Notes under the pieces: model-generated
Seen by the model: only the letters and a program-made list of their open reading frames with translations
Told to the model about the DNA's origin: nothing
Databases searched by the model: none
Part shown: piece by piece, positions 16,534-25,310 of the stretch
Position numbering within the stretch: the first letter of the stretch is position 1
Layout: every line of letters starts with the position of its first letter
Assembly: GCA_030833265.1 (NCBI GenBank)
Contig: JAURHO010000003.1
Coordinates: forward strand, 1 to 37,067
DNA: 37,067 bases
Origin: Crocinitomicaceae bacterium
GTDB lineage: Bacteria; Bacteroidota; Bacteroidia; Flavobacteriales_D; Crocinitomicaceae
Reading direction: 5' to 3'
Translations under genes and position numbers: made by a program

Positions 16534-17615
16534 TTCGTTCTAATTAGAATTTCAACCCTTCTATTTGCCTCTTTCTGCTCCTCGTTTTGAGGGTTGGCAA
16601 ATACTGGTTTACTATCTCCAAAACCAATAGGAAAAAGGCGATTCGCTGAAATACCATTTTCCACTAAATATTTCTTAACCATCATTGCCCTTTGTTTGGA
16701 GAGTTTTTTTGCTTCTCCTTCTCCTTCTTCACGGATATTGACATGTCCGTGTATTTCAATGGATACGGTAGGGTTCAATAAAAGAAAATCGCGTAAACGA
16801 TTGAGTTGCGGGTATGATTCTTCTAATATTTCAGGAACACCGGCCCCAAAATAGACCTGTTCTAATTTTGTAAGTTCGCCTTTTTCAAAAGCGTGTAAGT
16901 ATATAGTGTCATTAAACGCCTCTTTAAATGGTAAAGATTGTTCTTTAAACTCGAGTGGAAAATAACCCGGGGCATCAATATTTATATTGAGCTTTCTCAC
17001 CTTTTGATTTAAATTCATGTAAAGATCAGAAGCAAAATAAGTGCCATTTAAATTAGTATTTCCTTGAAAAATTATTCTGCTTGAAACAGGACTAGAATCT
17101 TGATCGTTTCTAATTACAAGGGTGTATATTGGTAAGGAGCGGTCATAAACAAGATCCAATTGATGTCTTAAATCTATTTGATCGTCAATCTGAAAATGAG
17201 AACTAATGTTAACAGTGGAAAGCGCTTTTGGAGCAGCTTCTATTAATAGGCTCAGCACTTCGTTTTTTGCAACCCGCTTTTTAATGTTCTGGTAGTTTCC
17301 CGTCGGAATTATTTCTGGATTTAACCGCGCACTTTCCTCAGGAATTTCTATTAGATCACAAATATTATCTATGCTGGAATATAACTTCCCTTTGAAGTTT
17401 TCATTTCCTCTTAAATTGATAATCACATCTCCTTCATTAGGAGCAATAAAAACCACCCAGATGAAGTTGTTTTTTGTTTTTCCGAGAAAATTTACTTCAA
17501 AGGCACCATCTAATGGCGCAAAAATAGCCCCCTTACATTGATTATATGATTGGTCCTGAGCCCAAAAGGATAGGCTAAAGAAAAAAGCGAAAAAAATACT
17601 AAGAGAAATTTTCAC
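16530..17615 (-). CDS. OmpA-domain envelope protein
   Basis: This 361-residue exported protein has a signal peptide (MKISLSIFFAFFFSLSFWAQ), an N-terminal beta-rich region of about 240 residues that I do not recognise, and a C-terminal OmpA-like domain (about 245-360). The OmpA domain contains VSIEIHGHVNIREE, KLSKQRAMMVKKYLVENGI, LFPIGFGDSKPV and NRRVEILI, which is the peptidoglycan (diaminopimelate) binding fold. It probably tethers something to the cell wall. It is the third gene of a tight minus-strand operon (15 bases after the DUF4403-type lipoprotein gene). It overlaps rpiB by 4 bases tail to tail. Confidence 0.85.
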   Translation of the reverse strand: MKISLSIFFAFFFSLSFWAQDQSYNQCKGAIFAPLDGAFEVNFLGKTKNNFIWVVFIAPNEGDVIINLRGNENFKGKLYSSIDNICDLIEIPEESARLNPEIIPTGNYQNIKKRVAKNEVLSLLIEAAPKALSTVNISSHFQIDDQIDLRHQLDLVYDRSLPIYTLVIRNDQDSSPVSSRIIFQGNTNLNGTYFASDLYMNLNQKVRKLNINIDAPGYFPLEFKEQSLPFKEAFNDTIYLHAFEKGELTKLEQVYFGAGVPEILEESYPQLNRLRDFLLLNPTVSIEIHGHVNIREEGEGEAKKLSKQRAMMVKKYLVENGISANRLFPIGFGDSKPVFANPQNEEQKEANRRVEILIRTN

Positions 17616-17630
17616 AAGCCTTTATACGCC

Positions 17631-19031
17631 TTATTTGATTTTAAGTTTCAACAAGCCGACAAGCTCAAGGTCTACACTTAAATGGTCCGCGGATAGCTGT
17701 AGATGATGTACACTCATTGAGTGAACCTTGCTGGTCATCCAAACACCCTTGCTGATTTCTCCGTTCATTTGTTGTTCTATAGCAGCTTTGGTGTCATTGA
17801 TAAGCGGATTTAAATCCATATCAAAACCCGTGGTCATGAGTTCTTTTAGTTTGGAGTCTAATATCCATTGTGCAGAATGCAGTAAAACACTTTTGGTTTG
17901 TATGTCGTAATCCACATCTTTAATTTTGAGGTGCTGCTGCTCGTCAATATATGGTGTAACTACTAAAAACAGACGCCCCTTTTTTGTTCCAGAAAAATCG
18001 ACGGCCAGCACTAGTTTGTTTTCTTGTGGCCCTAGGATTTCCACCTTATCAATTTGAATAATGCGCTTTTTAGTGATTTCTATAGTTTGTTGACCCAACT
18101 CTCTCGCAAGAAGCCGGTTGATTGAATCATAAAAAGCAATACTTTTTAAGTGTATGGTGCTTTGTTCGCTTTCCTTTGAAATAGGTGTGTTCTTTGGAAG
18201 CGGGGTCTTGGATAAAAGCAGTGCGTTAGTAGAAAACACAGGGTTTGCAGTTATTTGCGTCAAAAACAAGGCGCGTTTTCCACTGTTTTCTAAGTGAAGA
18301 TTTGAAATACCTATTGTACTTGGCCTTAAATAGAAATAACCATAAGGAGCAACTAAAATAGAGTCTTGTAGACTTTCCCAAACCTCTTCAATCGTTTGCC
18401 TAACCGGGGCGCTTTCGAGCTGCTTGTCAATTTCTTTCTCTAAATTGATAAGCGAGCCGCGCACCTCTTTTTCAATGGTTTCGGTGGCGTTGTATTGAAA
18501 AACAGTGATTTTACAAGGGTCAATAAGTCTGAAGGTTTCTAGCTTTGTTTGGGAGTTTAGCTTGAAATCATGCCCTATACTAACCTTGCTCTGATACTTG
18601 ATTTCAACCCTCCGTTTTGGTTCACCCACCCCACAAGAGGCGTAAATTCTTGGAATTACACAAGAAGGTTCTCCGAACAATTCGTGACAACTCGGGCAGT
18701 AGGCCAGACCGAGGTCAAAGCGGCCGTCGATTTGGTAACTAATAGAATTGTGTTTGAACTCGAAAAACAACGGGTCGCGTTCAAAGTGGTAGTTATAACT
18801 GATGCCCTCGCATTGTTTTTCTTCACCGCTAAATTTAAGGTCTAATGAACTTTCGGCTTCTTTTAGATAGGGCTGGAGCGCTAACTCCGTTTCGATATGA
18901 ATAGTGGAAGCTTCAATTGTTGATAGCTCTGACTGTATGCTGTTTGGATCAAGCACCGGTGCCTGCACTTTAATTTGCTTACAGCCAAAAAGAAGGAGTG
19001 TCAGAAAAAACAAACAGATGAGTGGCTTCAT
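17631..19031 (-). CDS. DUF4403-like lipoprotein
   Basis: The 466-residue protein has a lipoprotein signal with lipobox LLLFGC (Cys 17). Its C-terminal pattern (GTKKGRLFLVV, LKIKDVDYDIQTKSVLLHSAQWILDSKLKEL, INDTKAAIEQQMNG) is like that of DUF4403, a Bacteroidota/proteobacterial envelope family; this is recognition of pattern, not a search. The alternating long beta-strand layout recalls tubular lipid-binding proteins, which is only a hypothesis. Five cysteines cluster around residues 110-135 (CPSC, SC, SC), unusual for a periplasmic protein unless disulfide-bonded or metal-bound. The start overlaps the upstream small exported gene by 4 bases (ATGA), and the OmpA-domain gene follows after 15 bases. 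Confidence 0.65.
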   Translation of the reverse strand: MKPLICLFFLTLLLFGCKQIKVQAPVLDPNSIQSELSTIEASTIHIETELALQPYLKEAESSLDLKFSGEEKQCEGISYNYHFERDPLFFEFKHNSISYQIDGRFDLGLAYCPSCHELFGEPSCVIPRIYASCGVGEPKRRVEIKYQSKVSIGHDFKLNSQTKLETFRLIDPCKITVFQYNATETIEKEVRGSLINLEKEIDKQLESAPVRQTIEEVWESLQDSILVAPYGYFYLRPSTIGISNLHLENSGKRALFLTQITANPVFSTNALLLSKTPLPKNTPISKESEQSTIHLKSIAFYDSINRLLARELGQQTIEITKKRIIQIDKVEILGPQENKLVLAVDFSGTKKGRLFLVVTPYIDEQQHLKIKDVDYDIQTKSVLLHSAQWILDSKLKELMTTGFDMDLNPLINDTKAAIEQQMNGEISKGVWMTSKVHSMSVHHLQLSADHLSVDLELVGLLKLKIK

Positions 19032-19564
19032 TTGATAGGTTTAAGGACAACTCTTTGTAGGAAACTGACCCGCATCGATTCAACAACACCATCAGCCTCT
19101 TCAATGAAAGGACTTGTATAAGAAGCTTTCTTTTGTCCGCCGCTAATTTCAAAAACCAGATCTTCTTCTTGTTGGCAAAGCGAGGAGTTAAAAAACATGC
19201 CGCTGAGTTCATAATGATCGAACAAGCAGTTACCCATGCGCGTCATTTCAATTAGCAAGCTGTCACCTTCGTCCATCCAAAGCTTCTTATTGGTTTGATC
19301 ATAAAAAATATGATAAGCCTTTGTACTCAGCACCTCGCCTTGCGGGCTTAGATAAGACATGTTGTAGTTCCAATAGTTTTCTCGGTCCATGATGAAGAGG
19401 TCTAGTTGAACAACAACTGCTTGCTGCAAGCCATTTGGCGAGAAGATTTCCATGTTGCCTTTGTAAGAACCCAGCCATGATGAAGGTATTCCTTTGTCAA
19501 GCATAGGCAGATTTTGACTCCAAACAAAAGAGCTTAAAAATGAAAAAAATAAAAGAAAGCGCAT
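19028..19564 (-). CDS. Uncharacterised small exported protein
   Basis: I do not recognise this 178-residue protein. It has a clear signal peptide (MRFLLFFSFLSSFVWSQ) with a probable cleavage near residue 17, no further membrane segment, and a mature part rich in beta-type residues with several aromatic pairs (GSYKGNMEIFSP, YWNYNMSYLSP, LWMDEGDSLLIEM). It resembles small beta-barrel lipocalin-like or DUF1579-like folds only in the loosest sense. It heads the three-gene envelope operon and overlaps the DUF4403-type gene by 4 bases. Its ATG directly follows the T-run of the icd terminator, so its promoter must be elsewhere or it relies on read-through. Confidence 0.75.
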   Translation of the reverse strand: MRFLLFFSFLSSFVWSQNLPMLDKGIPSSWLGSYKGNMEIFSPNGLQQAVVVQLDLFIMDRENYWNYNMSYLSPQGEVLSTKAYHIFYDQTNKKLWMDEGDSLLIEMTRMGNCLFDHYELSGMFFNSSLCQQEEDLVFEISGGQKKASYTSPFIEEADGVVESMRVSFLQRVVLKPIK

Positions 19565-19586
19565 AAAAAAAGGGGCTAAAGCCCCT
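19565..19586 (-). terminator. Rho-independent terminator after icd
   Basis: On the minus strand a 6-bp GC-rich stem (AGGGGC/GCCCCT) with a TTTA loop is followed by seven T. It begins 5 bases past the icd stop. The T-run is immediately followed by the ATG of the next gene (19564). Confidence 0.85.
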
Positions 19587-19591
19587 CTAAT

Positions 19592-20821
19592 TTAATTCAT
19601 TTTTGCTTGCAAGCCTCGGTCGAGTGCATCTAAAAACTCTTCGGTATATACATAGTGTTCGCCGTGGTTGACTTTGTTACCATGGATACAAACAGCAAGG
19701 TCTTTAGTCATGATGCCACTTTCTACGGTTTCAATACAAACACGCTCGAGTTCATTACAGAAATCAATAAGGGCTTGGTTGCCGTCTAGTTTTCCTCGGA
19801 AAGCTAAGCCGCGTGTCCAGGCAAAAATCGAAGCAATTGGGTTTGTGGAAGTCTTTTTGCCCGCTTGGTGATCGCGGTAGTGGCGCGTTACGGTGCCGTG
19901 TGCAGCTTCAGACTCCATGATTTGCCCATCTGGGGTAATTAATACAGAGGTCATGAGGCCTAAAGAACCAAATCCTTGAGCAACGGTGTCAGACTGAACG
20001 TCACCATCATAATTTTTACAAGCCCAAACGAAATTTCCATTCCATTTAAGAGCCGAAGCCACCATGTCATCGATAAGGCGGTGCTCATAAACGATGCCCG
20101 CTGCTTCAAATTGTGCTTTGAACTCTGCTTGATAGATTTCTTCAAAAATATCTTTGAAACGACCATCGTATTTTTTGAGGATGGTGTTTTTCGTAGAAAG
20201 ATATAATGGCCATTTTTTTGTTAAGGCCATATTGAAACAGCTTCTTGCAAAACCAGCAATGGATTCATCGGTGTTGTACATCGCCATACCAACGCCATCC
20301 CCTTTAAAGTTATAAACTTCAAAAGTTTGGGTTTCTCCACCATCTTCTGGTGTAAAGGTCATAGTGAGTTTTCCTTTTCCTTTGAAAACAGCATCAGTAG
20401 CGCGGTATTGATCACCAAATGCATGACGCCCAACAATAATTGGCGCGGTCCAGTTGGTAACTAAGCGCGGTACATTTTGCATGACGATTGGCTCGCGGAA
20501 GACAGTGCCATCAAGAATGTTTCTGATGGTTCCGTTTGGAGACTTCCACATTGACTTCAAGTTGAACTCTTGAACGCGTGCTTCGTCTGGTGTAATGGTG
20601 GCACATTTGATACCAACTTTATATTTTTTAATAGCCTCAGCTGCGTCAATGGTGATTTGATCATTGGTTTCATCGCGCTTTTCAATACCCAAGTCGTAGT
20701 ATTTAATATCTAGGTCAAGGTAAGGTAAAATGAGTTTGTCTTTGATGAATTTCCAAATGATACGGGTCATTTCATCGCCGTCGAGTTCTACTACTGGGTT
20801 GGCTACTTTAATTTTTGACAT
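19592..20821 (-). CDS. icd: NADP-dependent isocitrate dehydrogenase (eukaryotic-type)
   Basis: The 409-residue protein belongs to the homodimeric eukaryotic-like (type II) class of isocitrate dehydrogenases. Blocks include [77 protein letters not shown] and [12 protein letters not shown]. It converts isocitrate to 2-oxoglutarate with NADPH formation in the TCA cycle. The neighbour fumC is another TCA gene, read in the same direction, 74 bases upstream. A TAATTTTG box lies 16 bases before the ATG, so icd probably has its own promoter, and a strong terminator follows. Confidence 0.97.
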   Translation of the reverse strand: MSKIKVANPVVELDGDEMTRIIWKFIKDKLILPYLDLDIKYYDLGIEKRDETNDQITIDAAEAIKKYKVGIKCATITPDEARVQEFNLKSMWKSPNGTIRNILDGTVFREPIVMQNVPRLVTNWTAPIIVGRHAFGDQYRATDAVFKGKGKLTMTFTPEDGGETQTFEVYNFKGDGVGMAMYNTDESIAGFARSCFNMALTKKWPLYLSTKNTILKKYDGRFKDIFEEIYQAEFKAQFEAAGIVYEHRLIDDMVASALKWNGNFVWACKNYDGDVQSDTVAQGFGSLGLMTSVLITPDGQIMESEAAHGTVTRHYRDHQAGKKTSTNPIASIFAWTRGLAFRGKLDGNQALIDFCNELERVCIETVESGIMTKDLAVCIHGNKVNHGEHYVYTEEFLDALDRGLQAKMN

Positions 20822-20837
20822 GAGAATAATTTAAATG

Positions 20838-20845
20838 CAAAATTA
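20838..20845 (-). promoter_or_regulatory. -7 promoter box for icd
   Basis: TAATTTTG on the minus strand fits TAnnTTTG exactly and lies 16 bases upstream of the icd ATG, within the fumC-icd gap. No good -33 element at the usual spacing. Confidence 0.5.
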
Positions 20846-20895
20846 GTGAATATTATGCTCTGCTTTAGGCAGGTTGCGTCAATATTTGATAAAGA

Positions 20896-22293
20896 TTAGT
20901 CCAACGAACCAATCATTTTTGATGGATCAACAATTTGATCGTACTCTTCTGCGCTAACATGACCCAAACCTACAGCGGCTTCTTTAAGTGTGGTGCCATT
21001 CTTGTGTGCATATTTAGCAATTTCAGCAGCTTTGTAGTAACCAATTTTTGTATTGAGTGCAGTAACCAACATTAAAGAGTTGTCAAGGTGTTGTTTGACA
21101 ACTGGCAAGTTTGCTTCAATACCCACAGCACAATTGTCGGCAAATGATACACAAGCGTCACCGATGAGGCGCGCAGATTGCAATACGTTTGCAGCAATGA
21201 CTGGTTTGAAAACATTGAGTTCAAAATGACCATTTGAACCAGCTACGCTAACGGTTACGTCATTACCCATTACTTGAGCACAAACCATGGTTAATGCTTC
21301 TGGTTGTGTTGGGTTGACTTTTCCTGGCATGATAGAAGAACCAGGTTCGTTGTCAGGGATGATGATTTCACCAATACCACAACGCGGGCCAGAAGAAAGC
21401 ATGCGGATGTCGTTCGCTATTTTCATCAGTGCAACAGCAGCTCTTTTTAGAGCACCAGATAATTCAACCATTGCGTCGTGTGCAGCAAGTGCTTCAAATT
21501 TATTGGCAGCAGTAATTAAAGGAAGGCCGGTGAAGTCGGCAATTTTTTTAGCGACCAAAACATCATAACCTTTCGGCGTATTTAAACCTGTTCCAACGGC
21601 AGTTCCTCCTAAAGCAAGCTCTGAAACAGCCACAAGCGCGTTGTTAATGGCGCGTACAGAATGATCAATTTGGGCAACGTAGCCACTAAATTCCTGTCCT
21701 AAAGTAAGTGGTGTGGCGTCCATGAAGTGGGTGCGGCCGGTCTTTACAATATCTTTAAATTGTTCAACTTTTCCTTGTAAAACATCACGCAAGTGTAAGA
21801 GCCCTGGAAGCGTAGTTTCTACTGTCATTTTGTAAGCAGCAATGTGCATGGCAGTAGGGTAGGTGTCGTTTGAACTTTGAGATTTGTTGACGTCATCATT
21901 TGGGTTGAGCGCTTTTTGCTCGTCTGATAATGAGCCACCCTGAATAACGTGTCCGCGATTGGCAATTACTTCATTACAGTTCATATTGGATTGCGTTCCG
22001 GAGCCAGTCTGCCAAATCACTAACGGAAACTCATCATTGTGTTGACCCGTTAGTATCTCATCACAGACTTTAGAAATCAAATCGCGTTTTTCAATAGGAA
22101 GCACTCCTAGGTCATGGTTGGCATGTGCCGCCGCTTTTTTAAGGTAGGCAAAGGCATGAATGATTTCAACAGGCATGGATCCTTCCGGACCGATTTTAAA
22201 GTTATTGCGCGAGCGTTCAGTTTGAGCGCCCCAATAGCGATGAGCTGGTACTTTTACCTCGCCCATGGTGTCTTTTTCAATGCGGAATTCCAT
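20896..22293 (-). CDS. fumC: Class II fumarate hydratase
   Basis: The 465-residue protein is an iron-independent fumarase of the fumarase/aspartase superfamily. It has [14 protein letters not shown] near the N-terminus, the [15 protein letters not shown] block, [16 protein letters not shown], and the signature [11 protein letters not shown] with the catalytic serine loop. [11 protein letters not shown] and [11 protein letters not shown] are further fumarase-type markers that separate it from argininosuccinate lyase. It interconverts fumarate and malate in the TCA cycle. It is divergent from the miniprotein gene at 22359; the 65-base gap holds that gene's promoter on the other strand. No clear terminator separates it from icd, so partial read-through is possible. 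Confidence 0.97.
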   Translation of the reverse strand: MEFRIEKDTMGEVKVPAHRYWGAQTERSRNNFKIGPEGSMPVEIIHAFAYLKKAAAHANHDLGVLPIEKRDLISKVCDEILTGQHNDEFPLVIWQTGSGTQSNMNCNEVIANRGHVIQGGSLSDEQKALNPNDDVNKSQSSNDTYPTAMHIAAYKMTVETTLPGLLHLRDVLQGKVEQFKDIVKTGRTHFMDATPLTLGQEFSGYVAQIDHSVRAINNALVAVSELALGGTAVGTGLNTPKGYDVLVAKKIADFTGLPLITAANKFEALAAHDAMVELSGALKRAAVALMKIANDIRMLSSGPRCGIGEIIIPDNEPGSSIMPGKVNPTQPEALTMVCAQVMGNDVTVSVAGSNGHFELNVFKPVIAANVLQSARLIGDACVSFADNCAVGIEANLPVVKQHLDNSLMLVTALNTKIGYYKAAEIAKYAHKNGTTLKEAAVGLGHVSAEEYDQIVDPSKMIGSLD

Positions 22294-22299
22294 TTTTTC

Positions 22300-22328
22300 T
22301 TGTTTATAAATTAATTTGTGTAATTTTG
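22300..22328 (+). promoter_or_regulatory. Promoter of the 51-codon membrane miniprotein gene
   Basis: TTG at 22300-22302, an 18-base spacer, and TAATTTTG at 22321-22328 match the Bacteroidota -33/-7 pattern. The box ends 30 bases before the ATG at 22359. This is one of the two best two-part promoters in the window. Confidence 0.65.
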
Positions 22329-22358
22329 AACTGTTTTCAACTGCAAAAATAATAGAAG

Positions 22359-22514
22359 ATGAGCACTTTCGGTATTGTAATGTTTCTTTTAATCGGCGGA
22401 ATGGCCTTTTGGATGTTGTTCTTTTTATTGGGTTTCATCCTACCTTATTGGTTAACCCTTGGTCTTTTCGAACAACTTCGTCCAAAACGCATCTTTGACG
22501 AAAAATCGAAATAA
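22359..22514 (+). CDS. Single-pass membrane miniprotein (51 residues)
   Basis: An ATG-to-TAA frame of 52 codons begins [20 protein letters not shown] and continues with a hydrophobic stretch ([17 protein letters not shown]), then a short charged tail [12 protein letters not shown]. It would form one long or two short membrane helices with a basic cytosolic tail. I recognise no family. It is unlikely to be noise: it has a two-part promoter 30 bases upstream, a rho-independent terminator 18 bases after its stop, and it fills the space between fumC and the dioxygenase gene. A small regulator or subunit of a membrane complex is possible, but the sequence gives no partner. Confidence 0.65.
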   Translation: MSTFGIVMFLLIGGMAFWMLFFLLGFILPYWLTLGLFEQLRPKRIFDEKSK

Positions 22515-22532
22515 CATTATTTCATTGAACCG

Positions 22533-22556
22533 AAAGCGCCAAAAGGCGCTTTTTTT
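22533..22556 (+). terminator. Rho-independent terminator after the miniprotein gene
   Basis: An 8-bp stem (AAAGCGCC/GGCGCTTT) with an AAAA loop is followed by further T residues. It separates the miniprotein gene from the dioxygenase gene. Confidence 0.85.
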
Positions 22557-22618
22557 ATGCCCAATTTTGGCATATTAAAATTCCTTAATTTCGAAGCATC
22601 AAAATCAACAACACAATC

Positions 22619-23575
22619 ATGGAAATCACACCAGAACTCAAAGAGAAACTTTCCTTACTTCATGAAAAATATGCAGCTCTAGGAGAAGACTTCAATGCTT
22701 ATCTAGAGGGTTTGTTATACGCTGATGTTACCACTTATTGGGATTACATCCAACTGGATACCCTATTAAGCCTTCAAAAGCCAAAAACCTCTTTTCCAGA
22801 CGAAGTGGTGTTTATTATGTATCATCAAATCACGGAGCTTTATTTCAAATTAGCACTTCGAGAGTTTGAGGCCTTGGGTAAAATAAAAGCGCCATCAAAA
22901 ACACACTTCATTGATCGCGTAGGCCGAATCAACCGTTATTTTGATGCGCTAGTCAAGAGTTTTGAAATCATGATTGACGGCATGGACCGCGACGAGTTTT
23001 TAAAATTCAGAATGAGTCTTTTGCCTGCGTCGGGTTTTCAGTCGGCACAATACCGTGAGATCGAGATTTTCAGCACAGATTTTATCAACCTCGTTGCAAA
23101 AGATAAGCGCGACGAATTGCGTTCTGAAAGCACAATCGAAAAACTTTTTGAACACATTTACTGGAAGGCGGGCGCTACAGAAGTGGCAACGGGTAAAAAA
23201 ACACTTACTCTAATTCAGTTTGAAGAGAAATATAAAGATCAATTTATAGCACTCGGTGAAAAATGCCAAGACAAAAACCTATGGCAAGTTTACTTAAGAC
23301 TTTCTAAAGAAGATCAGCAAGACGAACTAGTTAAAAATGCGCTGCGACAAAACGACATTAATGTCAATATCAATTGGCCATTGGCACATTATAAATCGGC
23401 GGTTCGTTATTTAGCTCGAAAAGACCAAGATGTAGCCGCAACAGGCGGAACCAATTGGCAAAAATACCTGCCGCCACGTTTTCAAAAACGCATTTTTTAT
23501 CCAACGTTGTGGTCACAAGAAGAGCACCAAAATTGGGGAAAAGCATGGGTAGAAGACATGCTTCAAAAGGGCTAA
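22619..23575 (+). CDS. Tryptophan 2,3-dioxygenase
   Basis: The 318-residue protein is a heme dioxygenase that opens the indole ring of L-tryptophan to N-formylkynurenine, the first step of the kynurenine route. Signs are FIMYHQITELYFKLALRE (H69 at the substrate side), FRMSLLPASGFQSAQYREIE (R131 binds the carboxylate) and, near the C-terminus, LAHYKSAVRYLA (H257, probable axial heme ligand) before ATGGTNWQKYL. The other kynurenine genes are not nearby. A one-mismatch -7 box (TAATTTCG) lies about 25 bases upstream. Its stop codon directly abuts the stop of the convergent solute-binding-protein gene with no spacing. Confidence 0.93.
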   Translation: MEITPELKEKLSLLHEKYAALGEDFNAYLEGLLYADVTTYWDYIQLDTLLSLQKPKTSFPDEVVFIMYHQITELYFKLALREFEALGKIKAPSKTHFIDRVGRINRYFDALVKSFEIMIDGMDRDEFLKFRMSLLPASGFQSAQYREIEIFSTDFINLVAKDKRDELRSESTIEKLFEHIYWKAGATEVATGKKTLTLIQFEEKYKDQFIALGEKCQDKNLWQVYLRLSKEDQQDELVKNALRQNDINVNINWPLAHYKSAVRYLARKDQDVAATGGTNWQKYLPPRFQKRIFYPTLWSQEEHQNWGKAWVEDMLQKG

Positions 23576-25306
23576 TCAGATGGCTTTCAAGTAAATTTTA
23601 GAGAAGTCTACGATTCCAGATTCGGATAATTCAAATCCCCGCACGGACAACTTATTGAGCACAAAGAAATCTTCTGTATAAATCGGAACAAGTGCGTAGT
23701 CGTTTATGATTTCATTTTCGCAGATTTTTTGAGAAAATTTGTGCATTTTACTTTGATCATCAGCAAAAATCGAGGCCAAATAAAATTGATCAATGGCTTT
23801 GTTTTTATAAAACAATGGCTTTTGTGCGGCGCTATAAAAAAGCCTCAAATAAGACTCCTCGCCCGGATAATCACCTACCCATCCTCCTCGCCAGATGTCT
23901 ATTTTGGTGTTATAAAGGTTATCACTAACACTGCTGCTATAAATTAACCTGAGCCGGATTCCTAAATTTTGAAGTAACATTTGCTGAACAGCCCGGCACC
24001 ATGCTGCAGCAACCGAGTTGTTTGGCCCACCAACAGCCAAAGAAAGAACTGGAAACTTTCTTCGCGCTGAATAACCAGCTTTAACTAACAGAGCTTTTGC
24101 TTCAGTATTTTTATCTGCTTGACTTCTGAGTTTTAGTTCATTTTGAGCTGCAATTAATAACTCATTCCGAAATCCTTTTCTTTCCGGAATGAATTGGCCG
24201 ATCATTGGGCTGCCTTCTCCGTTCAGATCATTGGTGCAGATCGACCTTTGATCTATAGCCAAACTAATTGCTTTTCTAACCAACTTGTTTTGCAATGGCC
24301 CGCGCATAGCATTGAAATAAAGATAGTGTATCTTGGAAGAGGGCTTGATATACACTTCGTGAAGTGGGTTTTTGCCTTTTTGTGCATCTTGAAGTGTACC
24401 AAAAGCAGCAGGCAGTTGATTGACCGGCAAATCAAATAATAAATCACTGCGATTTTCAGAGAAAAGGCGGTGCTCTATAGAGCTTGAAACGCCTGTAAAA
24501 ACCTCCACTTCTTCTAAATAGGGAAGTTGGTTGCCGTATTTATCTTTTTTCCAATAGGCTTTGTTGCGCTTGAAAAGAAGCCGCCCTTCTTCCTTGGTTT
24601 CTAGATAAAATGCCCCAGTTCCGACAGGGTGATCGACCAAATTATCTTTATAATAGTCACCCGCTTTTTTGCTTAAAACCCCCAAACTATTGTTTGAAAG
24701 CAAAGGTAAAAAATGGTTGTATGGCCCAGTGAGTTGTATGCTTAGGGTGTGTTTGTCTTTAACCTTGATACCACTAACCGTTTTATCAAACGGAGAATCG
24801 TTCGCTTCATAATAAGCTTGCGCCCCTTGAATAAGCCCAATTAATAAATGACTTTGTTGGTTAAATGGCTGTGAAGAGCAAGCATAACTGAGTGTAAAGG
24901 CAAGGTCTTCCGCGGTGAGTTCTTGAGATTCAAAACGAAAACAAGCATCATCGGAAAAATAGATGTGCTTTTTTAGTTCGATTGTTATTTGTCTTTTGTC
25001 TGCCGAAACCTTGATGCGTTTTGCCAAGTTATAGGCCCAGCCCTTACTGTTGTCTGAAGCCAAAAGTACAGGCTCAAATACCAACTGTTGTACACGATGG
25101 TAATCGAGTGTGTTGGAAGAGAGAGGAAAAAGTGCTTGAAAACGTTCTGCACTGCTAAACCGGAGCTTTCCGCCGTAAACTACAGGCCCATTTGCTGCAG
25201 GTCTTTGCCATGGAAAAAACCAGAGCCCAGCGAATAAAATGACACAAGCAAGGCCGATCCATATAAGGGGCTTTCGCTTAATTTTAGGATGGCTCTCTTG
25301 GCCCAA
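23576..25306 (-). CDS. ABC-type peptide/nickel solute-binding protein, membrane-anchored, TTG start
   Basis: The 576-residue protein has an N-terminal membrane anchor (KPLIWIGLACVILFAGLWFF) and a family-5 extracellular solute-binding domain. Markers are ITIELKKHIYFSDDACFR, ELTAEDLAFTLSYA, HPVGTGAFYLETKEEGRLLFKRNKAYW and KLVRKAISLAIDQ. Family members deliver oligopeptides, dipeptides or nickel to ABC permeases. No permease or ATPase gene is adjacent, so it may work with a distant transporter or have another role. There is no lipobox. No in-frame ATG exists near the start; TTG at 25306 begins 4 bases after the stop of the T9SS cargo gene, suggesting coupled re-initiation. Confidence 0.85.
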   Translation of the reverse strand: MGQESHPKIKRKPLIWIGLACVILFAGLWFFPWQRPAANGPVVYGGKLRFSSAERFQALFPLSSNTLDYHRVQQLVFEPVLLASDNSKGWAYNLAKRIKVSADKRQITIELKKHIYFSDDACFRFESQELTAEDLAFTLSYACSSQPFNQQSHLLIGLIQGAQAYYEANDSPFDKTVSGIKVKDKHTLSIQLTGPYNHFLPLLSNNSLGVLSKKAGDYYKDNLVDHPVGTGAFYLETKEEGRLLFKRNKAYWKKDKYGNQLPYLEEVEVFTGVSSSIEHRLFSENRSDLLFDLPVNQLPAAFGTLQDAQKGKNPLHEVYIKPSSKIHYLYFNAMRGPLQNKLVRKAISLAIDQRSICTNDLNGEGSPMIGQFIPERKGFRNELLIAAQNELKLRSQADKNTEAKALLVKAGYSARRKFPVLSLAVGGPNNSVAAAWCRAVQQMLLQNLGIRLRLIYSSSVSDNLYNTKIDIWRGGWVGDYPGEESYLRLFYSAAQKPLFYKNKAIDQFYLASIFADDQSKMHKFSQKICENEIINDYALVPIYTEDFFVLNKLSVRGFELSESGIVDFSKIYLKAI

Positions 25307-25310
25307 TAGC

